From the IMG/VR virus record IMGVR_UViG_3300027782_000181, positions 1 to 36,737 of that record: a stretch of DNA of 36,737 nucleotides; one strand, 5' to 3'. A program made the position numbers and the translations under genes. The notes below the pieces were generated by a model that made no database searches, had not been told where the DNA came from, and saw nothing but the letters and a program-made list of their open reading frames with translations. Each line of letters opens with the position of its first letter. Within the stretch, counting starts at the first letter, position 1. Positions 1 through 7,238 of this stretch are shown here, one piece after another. This DNA comes from a virus.

Positions 1-798
1 CCCAGCACCTGGTTGTCCACAACCGCCGCCGCCGCCAGTATTTGTTGCGCCTGCGGTCGCTTGTTGGCTACCACCGCCTCCGTGGCCACCTTGACCGCCA
101 GGAGTACCTGCGGGACCACCAATAAAATAACCGCCGCCGCCGCCACCGCCAGCATATGTTACTGATGGACCTGATATTGGCGAAGCTTTACCTGAACCGC
201 CTGCGCCACCTGCCGCATAGTTTGGATTAGAACCGCCGCCTGGAGGTGTTGAACCACCAGAGCCGCCAGCACCACCACCTCCGCCGCTTGCATATCCATT
301 CTTTGATGTGTGGCCACCGCCAACATTTCCGTAACCAGTTCCTGGTCCATTAGATGGAGAACTTGACTGAAGGCCTGCACCTTGGTCACTACTAGTCCAA
401 CTTGGATCAGATGATGGACCTGAACCGCCTGCGCCTGAACCGCCGCCTTTTAATGGTGAATTATTTCCAGCACCTGAACCACCACCGATTGCAGTTATGC
501 TACCAAAAACAGAATTTGAACCTGTTGTGCCAGAACCAACACTAGCACCGCCACCAACAGTAATTGTATAATTTTGGCCAATTGAAATTGTATTTGTGCC
601 CTCAATATATCCGCCTCCGCCACCGCCGCCTTGAACCATATCACTGCCACCATAACCGCCACCAGCAACTATAAGATATTCTACTGAAGTTGGTCCATTG
701 ACTGGTTGACCAATGTTACTTAAGCCAGCTGGAAAAGTATAACCAGCTGGTCTTACAAAAGAACCATTTTTAGTATTATTAAAATATTCTATCGCCAT
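1..798 (-). CDS. Glycine-rich tail fibre/adhesin protein, 3' end outside window
   Basis: This open frame starts with ATG at 798 and runs off the left edge without a stop (266 residues visible). After a short lead (MAIEYFNNTKNGSFVRPAGY) comes a conserved segment, PTSVEYLIVAGGGYGG. The rest is mostly Gly, Ser, Ala and Asn in poly-Gly runs. The same N-terminal pattern (GY.YPVGLS, then V-[DE]-YL[VI]VAGGG) occurs in the proteins at 9662-10570 and 10584-11453, so this is a third paralog. Glycine-rich domains of this kind are common in phage tail adhesins; T4-type gp38 also uses polyglycine loops to bind receptors. A receptor-binding tip role is inferred. It follows a 112-aa domain gene, as the copy at 10584 does. 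The C-terminal domain is not visible. Confidence 0.75.
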   Translation of the reverse strand, partial: MAIEYFNNTKNGSFVRPAGYTFPAGLSNIGQPVNGPTSVEYLIVAGGGYGGSDMVQGGGGGGGYIEGTNTISIGQNYTITVGGGASVGSGTTGSNSVFGSITAIGGGSGAGNNSPLKGGGSGAGGSGPSSDPSWTSSDQGAGLQSSSPSNGPGTGYGNVGGGHTSKNGYASGGGGGAGGSGGSTPPGGGSNPNYAAGGAGGSGKASPISGPSVTYAGGGGGGGYFIGGPAGTPGGQGGHGGGGSQQATAGATNTGGGGGCGQPGAG

Positions 799-812
799 AA
801 CATCCTAAATTG

Positions 813-1151
813 TTAAGATACTTCAACGCCGAAGGCTGAAATTGAGATACTTGAAGAAGATGCGTTTGCCGCCAATACAGCGCCAGGTGGCAAAGTTAAT
901 CCAATATTGAGAGTTCCTGTATCACTCGCTGGCGCAACGCCACCACGAATGACAAAGTATGTATTAGCTGCACTTGTTGAGAAGTTAGCAGAAGGCATTA
1001 CGATAATGCTATAAGAAGCATTACTTGTTGATTGATTGGCAATAATAATAGAACTTACAACCGCAGCTGTTGAACTAGGAACAACATACACATTACCTTG
1101 TGTGTTTGCAGTCGGATTTAATTGACCAAGAATTTTATATGCGTTTGCCAT
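813..1151 (-). CDS. Small beta-rich fibre-associated protein, ~110-aa family (copy 1)
   Basis: A 112-residue protein rich in Ser, Ala, Asn, Val and Ile, with no charged core and no signal peptide. It aligns by eye with the product of 11453-11791: both begin with a K-x-LG-x-[LI]NP-[TS]ANTQ pattern, continue with NVYVVP and an NQ-x(2)-SNASYS motif, then IRGGV.P..DT, and end with SSSSISI-x-AFG-x-EV. The second half of the 1151-1675 product and, more weakly, the 12470-12796 product are further relatives. The family is unnamed as far as I can tell. Its place directly before a glycine-rich adhesin, with start and stop overlapping the gene before it as TAATG, suggests a structural part of a fibre or its attachment. 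That function is inferred. Confidence 0.7.
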   Translation of the reverse strand: MANAYKILGQLNPTANTQGNVYVVPSSTAAVVSSIIIANQSTSNASYSIIVMPSANFSTSAANTYFVIRGGVAPASDTGTLNIGLTLPPGAVLAANASSSSISISAFGVEVS

Positions 1152-1675
1152 TATATTAACTCAACTCCGTATGCGTGAACTGAAACCCCAGCAGCAGATG
1201 TTGCCGCATTGGCACCGGTCGTATTGGCTGCAAGAATAGAATTTGCTGGTAATGTAATGCCTGGTTCCAATATCAATGTATCGGCTGCAGGTATTGTTAA
1301 ACCTTTAATTAGATAATGCTTTGTAGCAAGCGCTTCTGATGTAGGTCTAACTGCCAAATCAAATACAACTGCGTTTGGTGTGCCGTTACAAACAGTAATA
1401 GAATTCAATGATGTGTAAGATGTTGATGGAACAACATAAACGTTAGCAATAGAGTTTGCAGTTGTCGCAATTTGACCAAGAATTTTGTAACCAGCAAAAC
1501 TATTTGAGTTAACAGCAAGTTGCTGGCCAGACATTGTGAAAACGCCATTGGCAATAAACATCTGAGGCACACCAGCTGCATTTGTAGAAAACAAAGTTGA
1601 GCCAGTATTACTCAGAATACTAAATGTATTATCTGAATCTAGTGTTACTGACGATACTAAAATTGAACCGGCCAT
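1151..1675 (-). CDS. Fibre-like protein: MAG-type N-terminal anchor plus ~110-aa family domain
   Basis: A 174-residue two-part protein. The first ~60 residues (MAGSILVSSVTLDSDNTFSI, then a short-repeat stretch with NGVFTMSG) resemble the N-termini of the proteins at 1952-2677 and 2707-3810, a typical fibre shaft or attachment lead. From about residue 63 a copy of the ~110-aa family begins: YKILGQIATTANS, NVYVVPST, a middle LIKGLTIPAADT motif, and VHAYGVELI at the end. The stop overlaps the start of the next gene (TAATG), so the two are probably translationally coupled. It is effectively a fusion of modules found separately elsewhere in the window. A role in the adsorption apparatus is inferred from composition and context. 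Confidence 0.65.
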   Translation of the reverse strand: MAGSILVSSVTLDSDNTFSILSNTGSTLFSTNAAGVPQMFIANGVFTMSGQQLAVNSNSFAGYKILGQIATTANSIANVYVVPSTSYTSLNSITVCNGTPNAVVFDLAVRPTSEALATKHYLIKGLTIPAADTLILEPGITLPANSILAANTTGANAATSAAGVSVHAYGVELI

Positions 1676-1684
1676 ATTATCTCT

Positions 1685-1942
1685 TTAATTAAATTTAGAA
1701 GCTTGCTCTTCTTTGAAGGCAGTATAAGCGGCACGAACTTCAGTTGTCCATGCGGCATTAGCAATGTCTTTTACTTTTTGTTCTTGTGCAGAAATATCTG
1801 AATCGGGAGTTAATACCCAGCGATGAAAAGTTCTCGCTACTTGAACGCCATCTTTTTCAATGGTAGTTGCTTGGCGAACTTGGATATTCCAATCGTTTAC
1901 AACTTCAATTTGGTCAATTTTTGTAGATTCTGTAAGTGCCAT
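1685..1942 (-). CDS. Small tail-fibre partner/assembly-chaperone-like protein
   Basis: An 85-residue charged protein, quite unlike its low-charge fibre neighbours. It contains VRQATTIEKDGVQVARTFHRW and then VLTPDSDIS, with a helical C-terminus rich in Ala, Lys and Glu. From memory, short proteins of this type often sit next to phage tail fibre genes and are annotated as hypothetical or chaperone-like. A strong ribosome binding site (AAGGA, 6 nt before the ATG) sits between the stop of the 241-aa fibre gene and this start. By analogy with the other small partner genes in the array, it may fold or trimerise the preceding 241-aa head. That pairing is inference. Confidence 0.55.
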   Translation of the reverse strand: MALTESTKIDQIEVVNDWNIQVRQATTIEKDGVQVARTFHRWVLTPDSDISAQEQKVKDIANAAWTTEVRAAYTAFKEEQASKFN

Positions 1943-1951
1943 AATTAATCC

Positions 1952-2677
1952 TTAAGCTGCTGATTCATAAACAACCGATCCAACAATTCTTGCACTATTT
2001 CCAAGAACGCCAAATGAGTTATATTGTATAGTTGTTCCAGAAGTTGCACTATTTCCAACAAACAATGCGGTTGTAGCAGCATTTTGCATATAAAAACCTA
2101 GATAAACAAGGTTTGTTGTTAATGATGCCCAATATGAAGTTGAACCAGTATATGGAAATCCTGCGCCGGTTGTAGTGAATGGAAATCCTGATAATGTAGA
2201 TGTGCTTCCTGTACCAATAACATTTATAGTAAAGTCAAATGCAGCATAAACCATTCTTCCAACTTTTACATAAATTCCATATTGGTTTGTGTATGTAGCA
2301 TTTCCACCAACACTAGGTGTCCAAGTACCTTCTTCATAATCATCTAAGCAGTTACCATCACCTGAAGCAATCTGTGTAGCAGGAAACTGTAACTGACCAC
2401 CAGTTAAAATGAATGGTGCATTAGCAGTTGTAATCTGTCCGTTTGCAGTAATACCTAATGCAGTTGTACCTGTTGCAGTAACAAGGTTTGCACCAATAAC
2501 TGATGGTGTTGAGATAGAGTTATTTGAAGTAACAACAATTCTACCGCCACCAACATTCAATGAATTACCAACAATGGTCAATCCATTAGCATCAATAAAT
2601 GCCACATTGGCAGAAGCAATTTGTAACTTTAGGTTACTGTCTGCTTTTAGTGTATCTACATTAAGTGTACCGGCCAT
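1952..2677 (-). CDS. Tail fibre protein with EGTWTP-type C-terminal head
   Basis: A 241-residue protein. Residues 1-60 are a short-repeat fibre lead (MAGTLNVDTLKADSNLKLQI, NGLTIVGNSLNVGGG) related to the N-termini of the 367- and 174-aa proteins. Around residue 112 it carries LDDYEEGTWTPSVGG, a motif I know from the boundary of many phage fibre receptor-binding heads. The remaining ~125 residues are a Tyr/Phe/Thr-rich beta domain with GIYVKVGRMVYAAF and end in VVYESAA. It is preceded by a late-promoter-like element at 2701-2708 and followed by an 85-aa partner-like gene. A receptor-binding fibre is the most likely role; the target is unknown. Confidence 0.75.
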   Translation of the reverse strand: MAGTLNVDTLKADSNLKLQIASANVAFIDANGLTIVGNSLNVGGGRIVVTSNNSISTPSVIGANLVTATGTTALGITANGQITTANAPFILTGGQLQFPATQIASGDGNCLDDYEEGTWTPSVGGNATYTNQYGIYVKVGRMVYAAFDFTINVIGTGSTSTLSGFPFTTTGAGFPYTGSTSYWASLTTNLVYLGFYMQNAATTALFVGNSATSGTTIQYNSFGVLGNSARIVGSVVYESAA

Positions 2678-2700
2678 GTTATCTCTTTAATTTAATCTAG

Positions 2701-2708
2701 TATTTATT
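2701..2708 (-). promoter_or_regulatory. T4-type late promoter-like element AATAAATA
   Basis: Read on the minus strand the bases are AATAAATA, one mismatch from the T4 late -10 consensus TATAAATA and matching the looser NATAAATA form. It overlaps the stop codon of the S74 fibre gene and lies 23 nt before the ATG of the 241-aa fibre gene. An AT-rich octamer can occur by chance; its repeated position at gene junctions supports it. Confidence 0.4.
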
Positions 2709-3810
2709 ATGCTTCTAAAGCTTCAATACGAGCTTTGAGGTCAGAAATGATTGCTTGTTGTTCTTGGATAGCAGCAGTTAATGTTGCCACTAAGAATGAA
2801 ACATCAACACCTTGATATTGTGGATTCCCTTCATCATCAACCGCATCTTTTTGACCAGTTACGCAATCAGGTACAACAGCTTGTAATTCGTGAGCAATAA
2901 AACCTTGGCCATTAGAACCATCCACTTTCCACTTGTATGTTACTGGTTTTAACTGAGCTACTTTAGACAAAGCACCAGTCATAGGTGCAATATTTTGTTT
3001 TAATCTGTAATCAGAAGATGTGTTGTAAGCAGTTGCACTTAATGTGTTTGAAATAGTACCTACTTGGCTGCCGTTTCTATAAAAACGAACATAATTTTCT
3101 GTAGCAGAACTTGTTCGTAATTCATTAAAAAGCATATGCTCAACACCATTAGCTCCATTTGCATGAGTAACAATTCGTTGAGTACCGCTAGGGCTTGCGG
3201 TACCACCAATCTGCATACTACCAGAAGCATCAATACGCATAGCTTCTGTGTATGATGTTCCGGTACCAAAAGTCATATAACCTGACTGAATTTGCATTAA
3301 AGCTCTTGCATCAGATGCTCCATACAAATTTCGTAATGTAGCAATTGTGTAATTACTATCATCATGGTCCAACATAGTACCTGAAGTTCCACCAAGATGA
3401 ATTTGAGCATTTCCAGATCCTGTTGCAGAATAAACGTGCAACAATCTTCTTGATGCAGTAAAACCAGAACCGCCAGAAGGAGTAATTCCTCCAATTCCAA
3501 CATCTCCACCAGAAGTAACTCTAACCGCTTCAACGCCAGCAGTATGAACTCTTACTGTGTTAGCTGTTGCAGTATTAAAGCCTGTTGTGCCAGTAGAATC
3601 AAAATTTAAGTTGCCTGAAACAGTCGAAGAAGTAATTGTTGCACCAGAGATTGTGGAATTACCAATAGAACCATCAGTACCAATCATCTTAGCACCAGAT
3701 GATGAATAGATGCCTGAAGAATTCATGGTAGCAACTCGTGTGTTGCTGACATTCATCTGAAGAAATGAAGCTTCAGTTTGTATTGTGTCTGCTATAATTT
3801 TACCAGCCAT
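2707..3810 (-). CDS. Tail fibre with C-terminal peptidase S74 intramolecular chaperone
   Basis: A 367-residue fibre. The N-terminus (MAGKIIADTIQTEASFLQMN) is the same anchor type seen in the 241- and 174-aa proteins. The middle is a beta-rich shaft with GNSTISGATITSST-like steps. From about residue 266 comes a textbook S74 domain: SDYRLKQNIAP with the cleavage-site Ser266, then LKPVTYKWK, GFIAHELQAVVP, and a C-terminal coiled coil ending in ARIEALEA. In this family (endosialidases, T5 L-shaped fibre) the domain helps the trimer fold and then cuts itself off, which here would release about 102 residues. No small chaperone gene follows it, unlike its neighbours, as expected for a self-chaperoned fibre. 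Confidence 0.92.
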   Translation of the reverse strand: MAGKIIADTIQTEASFLQMNVSNTRVATMNSSGIYSSSGAKMIGTDGSIGNSTISGATITSSTVSGNLNFDSTGTTGFNTATANTVRVHTAGVEAVRVTSGGDVGIGGITPSGGSGFTASRRLLHVYSATGSGNAQIHLGGTSGTMLDHDDSNYTIATLRNLYGASDARALMQIQSGYMTFGTGTSYTEAMRIDASGSMQIGGTASPSGTQRIVTHANGANGVEHMLFNELRTSSATENYVRFYRNGSQVGTISNTLSATAYNTSSDYRLKQNIAPMTGALSKVAQLKPVTYKWKVDGSNGQGFIAHELQAVVPDCVTGQKDAVDDEGNPQYQGVDVSFLVATLTAAIQEQQAIISDLKARIEALEA

Positions 3811-3819
3811 ATTTTTCTC

Positions 3820-4242
3820 TTAAACTATTGTCCACGTTGAATTATTGGAAACCGTGACCACAACATTGTTGGCCAGCGTAAGTGGCCCGGCAGAGGACGC
3901 ATTATAGCCGGTGGTAATTGTGCAATTCTCTGTTAGAATATTAGCGTTAATTCTTACGATACCTTGTGAATCAGCAGAAAGGTATGGGTTGACCAAAACT
4001 CTTTCGCCAAGGTAAGTTAATTCGATATTACTGGAACCACTTGGTGGTGCTTCAGTAAATACGATTTGTCCGTTAATCAAAGCATACGAATCTGCTTTCT
4101 GCTTAACACCGGAAATACAAACGATAACAGATGATTCGTTACCTGTGCCATATGACAGCGAGTATGTGGTTTGACTTCCAGTACCAGAGAAATACTCTGT
4201 TCTGAACGAACCATTGATTATTTGATTTCCTAAGTATGACAT
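3820..4242 (-). CDS. Small fibre-associated structural protein, YLGN type
   Basis: A 140-residue beta-rich protein that begins MSYLGNQIINGSF, close to the MGYLGN start of the protein at 11795-12466. It shares with that protein a domain ending in INGQIVFTEAPPSGSSNIEL (there, LTFTEAPPSGTNNVYL). Its last ~45 residues (AGPLTLANNVVVTVSNNSTW, then TIV) resemble the end of the 92-aa protein at 9349-9627 (AGPLTI, then GSTWVIL). It is therefore a mosaic of two modules that occur separately in this window. It is probably a virion decoration or fibre tip protein; no enzyme motif is seen. Confidence 0.65.
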   Translation of the reverse strand: MSYLGNQIINGSFRTEYFSGTGSQTTYSLSYGTGNESSVIVCISGVKQKADSYALINGQIVFTEAPPSGSSNIELTYLGERVLVNPYLSADSQGIVRINANILTENCTITTGYNASSAGPLTLANNVVVTVSNNSTWTIV

Positions 4243-4249
4243 ATTCTTT

Positions 4250-4257
4250 TATTTATC
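4250..4257 (-). promoter_or_regulatory. Late promoter-like element GATAAATA
   Basis: The minus strand reads GATAAATA 7 nt before the ATG of the 140-aa gene and just after the stop of the 57-aa gene. It fits the NATAAATA late-promoter pattern. At this spacing the transcript would start almost at the ATG. Confidence 0.4.
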
Positions 4258-4259
4258 TC

Positions 4260-4433
4260 TTATTCGTCAGCGGGTTGTGGAGTATTGCCAGCAGCAACCC
4301 ACTTTAGATATTCTTGGTAGTCGGTGTTGGCTGGGTCAAAAGGAATAGACCAAACTTGTCCGTTTTCATCAGTTCTATTTACTGAGCAATCTTCACCAGT
4401 TCTTCTGTCTTTGTTTAATTTATAAGTAATCAT
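4260..4433 (-). CDS. Small fibre partner protein (57 aa), WVA-GNTP type
   Basis: A 57-residue protein reading MITYKLNKDRRTGEDCSVNR, then a middle NGQVWSIPFDPANTDYQ, and ending in LKWVAAGNTPQPADE. The last ~18 residues nearly match the end of the 52-aa protein at 5701-5859. Each follows one of two paralogous lectin-like fibre heads, so the small genes appear to have been duplicated with their heads. The ribosome binding site (GGAG, 9 nt before ATG) lies in the final codons of the upstream fibre gene. Small genes in this position often encode fibre assembly factors; that role is inferred. It falls below common gene-length cut-offs and is easily missed. Confidence 0.7.
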   Translation of the reverse strand: MITYKLNKDRRTGEDCSVNRTDENGQVWSIPFDPANTDYQEYLKWVAAGNTPQPADE

Positions 4434-4435
4434 TT

Positions 4436-5680
4436 TTATAACTCCGCACTCATGTATAAGTAATATGCGCTGGTTGTTCCACCATTCATTTGTGCAAAAT
4501 AAGGTCTGTATTGAGTTAAACCAGAGGCAACTATAAATCTAACTTCTGTACCAAAATAATTGCCATAAGTGGCTCCACTTCCCACAATAGTTGCCGCACC
4601 GTAACTTGCATTTTCGTCAACAATCCTAATGTTGTTTGCAGAATAACTTGGTACTGCTCTCATCTGGACAGGGTTAGTAACACAACCATAACAATCTGTT
4701 CCTGATGTTGCAATTAAAGGGCTAAAGTTAACATATTCATAGTTACCAGTTCCACCATATCTTAAAAAGTACCGCATACAAAGATTTAATTCCGTACCAA
4801 AAGGACGGAATTCAAAAGGTGTTGCCTGTGAACCTTTTTCCAATTGGACACCAGTGAGATACCAAGTAGCACCAGAAGTACCAACTACTGATGTTGCACC
4901 TGTAGCTGAAGTATAATTATTTAAAGACCAAGACCCAGCAGTTCCAACTAATGTAGAACCTGCACCCATACTAAAGTTAACATATGTACCAACACCATTA
5001 GTTGAACCCCAAGTTCCACTTGTTGGACCAGCAATAGTAATTACTTTTTGTTCCCAAGTATCGGCAGCAACAATTGTGTAACTGAATGGGTATGAATAAG
5101 CAGTTCCAACATTTCTTAATGAACCACCAAAAGTACCAGTTAATGAAGAACGAACCCAAAATGATAATGTAACTGTTTTAGCTGAAGCGGTACCCCAAGC
5201 TAAATCAGCAATATTAGAACCTTCAATTACTTGTGCAACATTGTATTGTTCGGCAGAACCTACTGTGTAAGCAGAAGAAGAAACAACCTTTAATGAATTG
5301 GCAAAACCAGCAACTGTATTTGCTGAAGAATCTCGTTGAACGGTAAATTTTGAATCAACTGAACCAAAAGCATACCATCTATCAAGTGTATATGGCGCTG
5401 AAGTTGTTGCAGTAACACTAGCACCATTACTCCGTTGGTCAATTGCCATAGAACCATTAATGATTTTATTACGGATACCAAATGATGTGCCTTGAGAACC
5501 CATATAATTCTCAACAGAACCTGTTTGAAATACTGTGTTGCTTAATGTATTACTAGCAATCTGTGTTGAAGTAATTGCACCATTAGCAATCAAATTAGCA
5601 GTGATTGAGTATTGAACAAGGTCAGCCGCAATAATGGTATTGTTTGCGATTGATGCGGTGTTTATTCTTGATAAAGGCAT
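4436..5680 (-). CDS. Tail fibre with lectin-like (carbohydrate-binding) head, copy A
   Basis: A 414-residue fibre. Residues ~1-55 are short repeats (MPLSRINTASIANNTIIAAD, then GAITSTQIASNTL). VFQTGSVENYMG leads into a head that begins RNKIINGSMAIDQRSNGASV, a start I recognise from many phage fibre heads. Further motifs are YTLDRWYAFG, VTLSFWVRSSLTGTFGG, a TSGTWGS region and GVQLEKGSQATPFEFRPFG. It is clearly paralogous to the 395-aa protein at 5859-7046, but the last ~90 residues differ, consistent with diverging receptor contacts. It ends in SAEL, whose codons supply the ribosome binding site for the next small gene. A glycan receptor is plausible but not shown. Confidence 0.82.
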   Translation of the reverse strand: MPLSRINTASIANNTIIAADLVQYSITANLIANGAITSTQIASNTLSNTVFQTGSVENYMGSQGTSFGIRNKIINGSMAIDQRSNGASVTATTSAPYTLDRWYAFGSVDSKFTVQRDSSANTVAGFANSLKVVSSSAYTVGSAEQYNVAQVIEGSNIADLAWGTASAKTVTLSFWVRSSLTGTFGGSLRNVGTAYSYPFSYTIVAADTWEQKVITIAGPTSGTWGSTNGVGTYVNFSMGAGSTLVGTAGSWSLNNYTSATGATSVVGTSGATWYLTGVQLEKGSQATPFEFRPFGTELNLCMRYFLRYGGTGNYEYVNFSPLIATSGTDCYGCVTNPVQMRAVPSYSANNIRIVDENASYGAATIVGSGATYGNYFGTEVRFIVASGLTQYRPYFAQMNGGTTSAYYLYMSAEL

Positions 5681-5690
5681 AGTAGTCTTT

Positions 5691-5698
5691 TATTTATC
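5691..5698 (-). promoter_or_regulatory. Late promoter-like element GATAAATA
   Basis: The minus strand reads GATAAATA 10 nt upstream of the ATG of the 414-aa fibre and just past the stop of the 52-aa gene. The surrounding bases (GAGATAAATAAAAGA) match those at 4245-4259, so the promoter and junction look duplicated along with the cassette. Confidence 0.45.
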
Positions 5699-5700
5699 TC

Positions 5701-5859
5701 TTATTCGTCAGCAGGTTCTGGAGTGTTACCTTCAGCAACCCACTTTAAGTATTCTTGGTAGTCACGGTTATTTTCCGACATAGGTATGTTTGCGTTATCA
5801 GATAAACGCAAAACCATATTTTGTCTGCCAGTTAAAGGTTCAAGTAGTAATTTATACAT
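5701..5859 (-). CDS. Small fibre partner protein (52 aa), WVA-GNTP type
   Basis: The start at 5859 (MYKLLLEPLTGRQNMVLRLS) is preferred over an ATG eight codons further upstream. It overlaps the fibre stop as TAATG and has GGAG 5 nt before it, within the last codons of the 395-aa gene. The C-terminus (DYQEYLKWVAEGNTPEPADE) nearly matches that of the 57-aa protein at 4260-4433, while the N-terminal halves differ. A common tail with a variable front would suit a chaperone family matched to individual fibres. The function is inferred only. Confidence 0.7.
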   Translation of the reverse strand: MYKLLLEPLTGRQNMVLRLSDNANIPMSENNRDYQEYLKWVAEGNTPEPADE

Positions 5860-7046
5860 TATAGCTCCGCGGATGCTTTCCATCCAGAATTAATTGCACC
5901 AGTTACTCCAGCCCAATACATATAAAACCCATGATAATTGTTGTATGACGTAGCACCAAAGCTTGGTAAATTTGTATAATTAAATGCTGTCATAGTTGGC
6001 TCTGCTCTCTTGTTAACTTTAAAAGATACATTTGCCAAACTATTTGAGCCATTGTAAATATGACCAAAAACAACTGGACCACTTGATTCGTTAAATCCTA
6101 AAGTTTCATAATAACGTTGGCACAAAGCTAACTCATTACCATATTGGCGATTTTCAAAAGGAGTTGCCTGTGAACCTTTTTCAATTTGAACACCAGTAAC
6201 ATACCAAGTAGCTCCGTTTGTACCAACTAATGAAACTGCTCCAGTGGCATTTGTGTAATTTCCTGCAACCCAAGCACCAGCAGTATTAGACAGAGTTGAT
6301 CCTGTTCCCAATCCAAATGTTAACCATACCGCACCAGCATTTGATAAACCAACCCATGTTCCTGATGTGTCACCAGAAACTGTAATTGTTTTCTTTTCCC
6401 AAGTATTAGCGGCTACAATAGTGTATGAGAATGGATATGACCTTGAAATGTCATAATTTCTTACACAACCACCATGTGTTCCAGTTAATGATGAACGAAC
6501 CCAAAATGATACTGTGATTGGTGCAGCGTTAGCTGTCCCCCATCTTAAATCGCCAAAATTAAAACCTTCAATTGCTTGATTAATATTAAATTCATCAGCT
6601 GATCCTACTGAATAAGCTGATAAAGAAGTTATCTTCATTGAACTGGTAAACCCAGCAACTGTGTTAGCGGATGTATCTTGTTGAACAGAAAATTTAGCAG
6701 ATGCTGCCATATAAGCAATCCATCTGTCTAGTGTATATTGTCCATTTGTTGGTGTTAGAGCTGCTCCAGCATTCCGTTGGTCAATCATCATGGCGCCGTT
6801 AATAATTCTATTACGACCACTCAATGAACCACCAGAAGCATTCAAATAGTTCTCAACAGAACCGGTCTGAAATTGGTTATTTGCTACTGAGTTTGCAGTA
6901 AGAGTAATTGCTGTGTTTGAAGCCGCAACAATAACACCAGAACCATCCACTTGAAATGATGGAATAGTATTAGCGGATCCAAATGTATTGGATGTAATAT
7001 TATTAGTTACTGCGATGACGGCAGGAACAACCTTAGTAATTGCCAC
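5859..7046 (-). CDS. Tail fibre with lectin-like (carbohydrate-binding) head, copy B
   Basis: A 395-residue paralog of the 414-aa fibre. The start codon is GTG at 7046 (GTG GCA ATT), with AGAGAG upstream. The N-terminal lead differs from copy A until QFQTGSVENYLN. The head then follows: RNRIINGAMMIDQRNAGAAL, YTLDRWIAYM, ITVSFWVRSSLTGTHGG, GVQIEKGSQATPFENRQYG and LCQRYYETLG. The C-terminal ~80 residues are unlike copy A apart from the terminal SAEL. Two closely related heads with different tips on one strand look like either two coexisting receptor specificities or a trapped duplication. Trimeric fibre assembly with the 52-aa partner is inferred. Confidence 0.82.
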   Translation of the reverse strand: MAITKVVPAVIAVTNNITSNTFGSANTIPSFQVDGSGVIVAASNTAITLTANSVANNQFQTGSVENYLNASGGSLSGRNRIINGAMMIDQRNAGAALTPTNGQYTLDRWIAYMAASAKFSVQQDTSANTVAGFTSSMKITSLSAYSVGSADEFNINQAIEGFNFGDLRWGTANAAPITVSFWVRSSLTGTHGGCVRNYDISRSYPFSYTIVAANTWEKKTITVSGDTSGTWVGLSNAGAVWLTFGLGTGSTLSNTAGAWVAGNYTNATGAVSLVGTNGATWYVTGVQIEKGSQATPFENRQYGNELALCQRYYETLGFNESSGPVVFGHIYNGSNSLANVSFKVNKRAEPTMTAFNYTNLPSFGATSYNNYHGFYMYWAGVTGAINSGWKASAEL

Positions 7047-7070
7047 TTTATGTTCTCTCTATTAATCTTT

Positions 7071-7078
7071 TATTTATT
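7071..7078 (-). promoter_or_regulatory. Late promoter-like element AATAAATA
   Basis: The minus strand reads AATAAATA and contains the TAA stop of the 54-aa gene. It lies 24 nt before the GTG start of the 395-aa fibre, with an AGAGAG ribosome binding site in between. Confidence 0.42.
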
Positions 7079-7238
7079 CTGCTGCATCCAACTGAGCTTG
7101 AGTTGGTTGTGTTAATGTTGGGTGATTCCAAGACTTGATGTAATCATCTCCACCATCATTCTGAAGATTAATTTTTACCATAAAATCTTCAGTAGTAAGT
7201 TCTGGATAAATTGATTTGATTTTTTCATATAAAGTCAT
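7074..7238 (-). CDS. Small XkdW-like fibre partner (54 aa)
   Basis: A 54-residue protein starting at ATG 7238, overlapping the stop of the C1q-like fibre gene as TAATG, with GGAG 6 nt upstream. It reads MTLYEKIKSIYPEL, then KINLQNDGGDDYIKSWNHP and TQPTQAQLDAAE. This resembles the XkdW family (PF09636) of small proteins found after phage fibre genes. The 59-aa protein at 8640-8819 is a clear paralog, and both follow a C1q-like head. Co-folding with the preceding head is inferred. Confidence 0.75.
   Translation of the reverse strand: MTLYEKIKSIYPELTTEDFMVKINLQNDGGDDYIKSWNHPTLTQPTQAQLDAAE

Noticed and set aside
1-800. CRISPR-like or tandem DNA repeat array
   Set aside because: The repetition comes from glycine codons in an open frame; spacing is irregular, and there are no constant repeats with unique spacers.
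4436-7046. Diversity-generating retroelement acting on the fibre tips
   Set aside because: The two related heads differ mostly at their C-termini, but there is no reverse transcriptase, no template repeat and no adenine-focused variation that I can see in the window.
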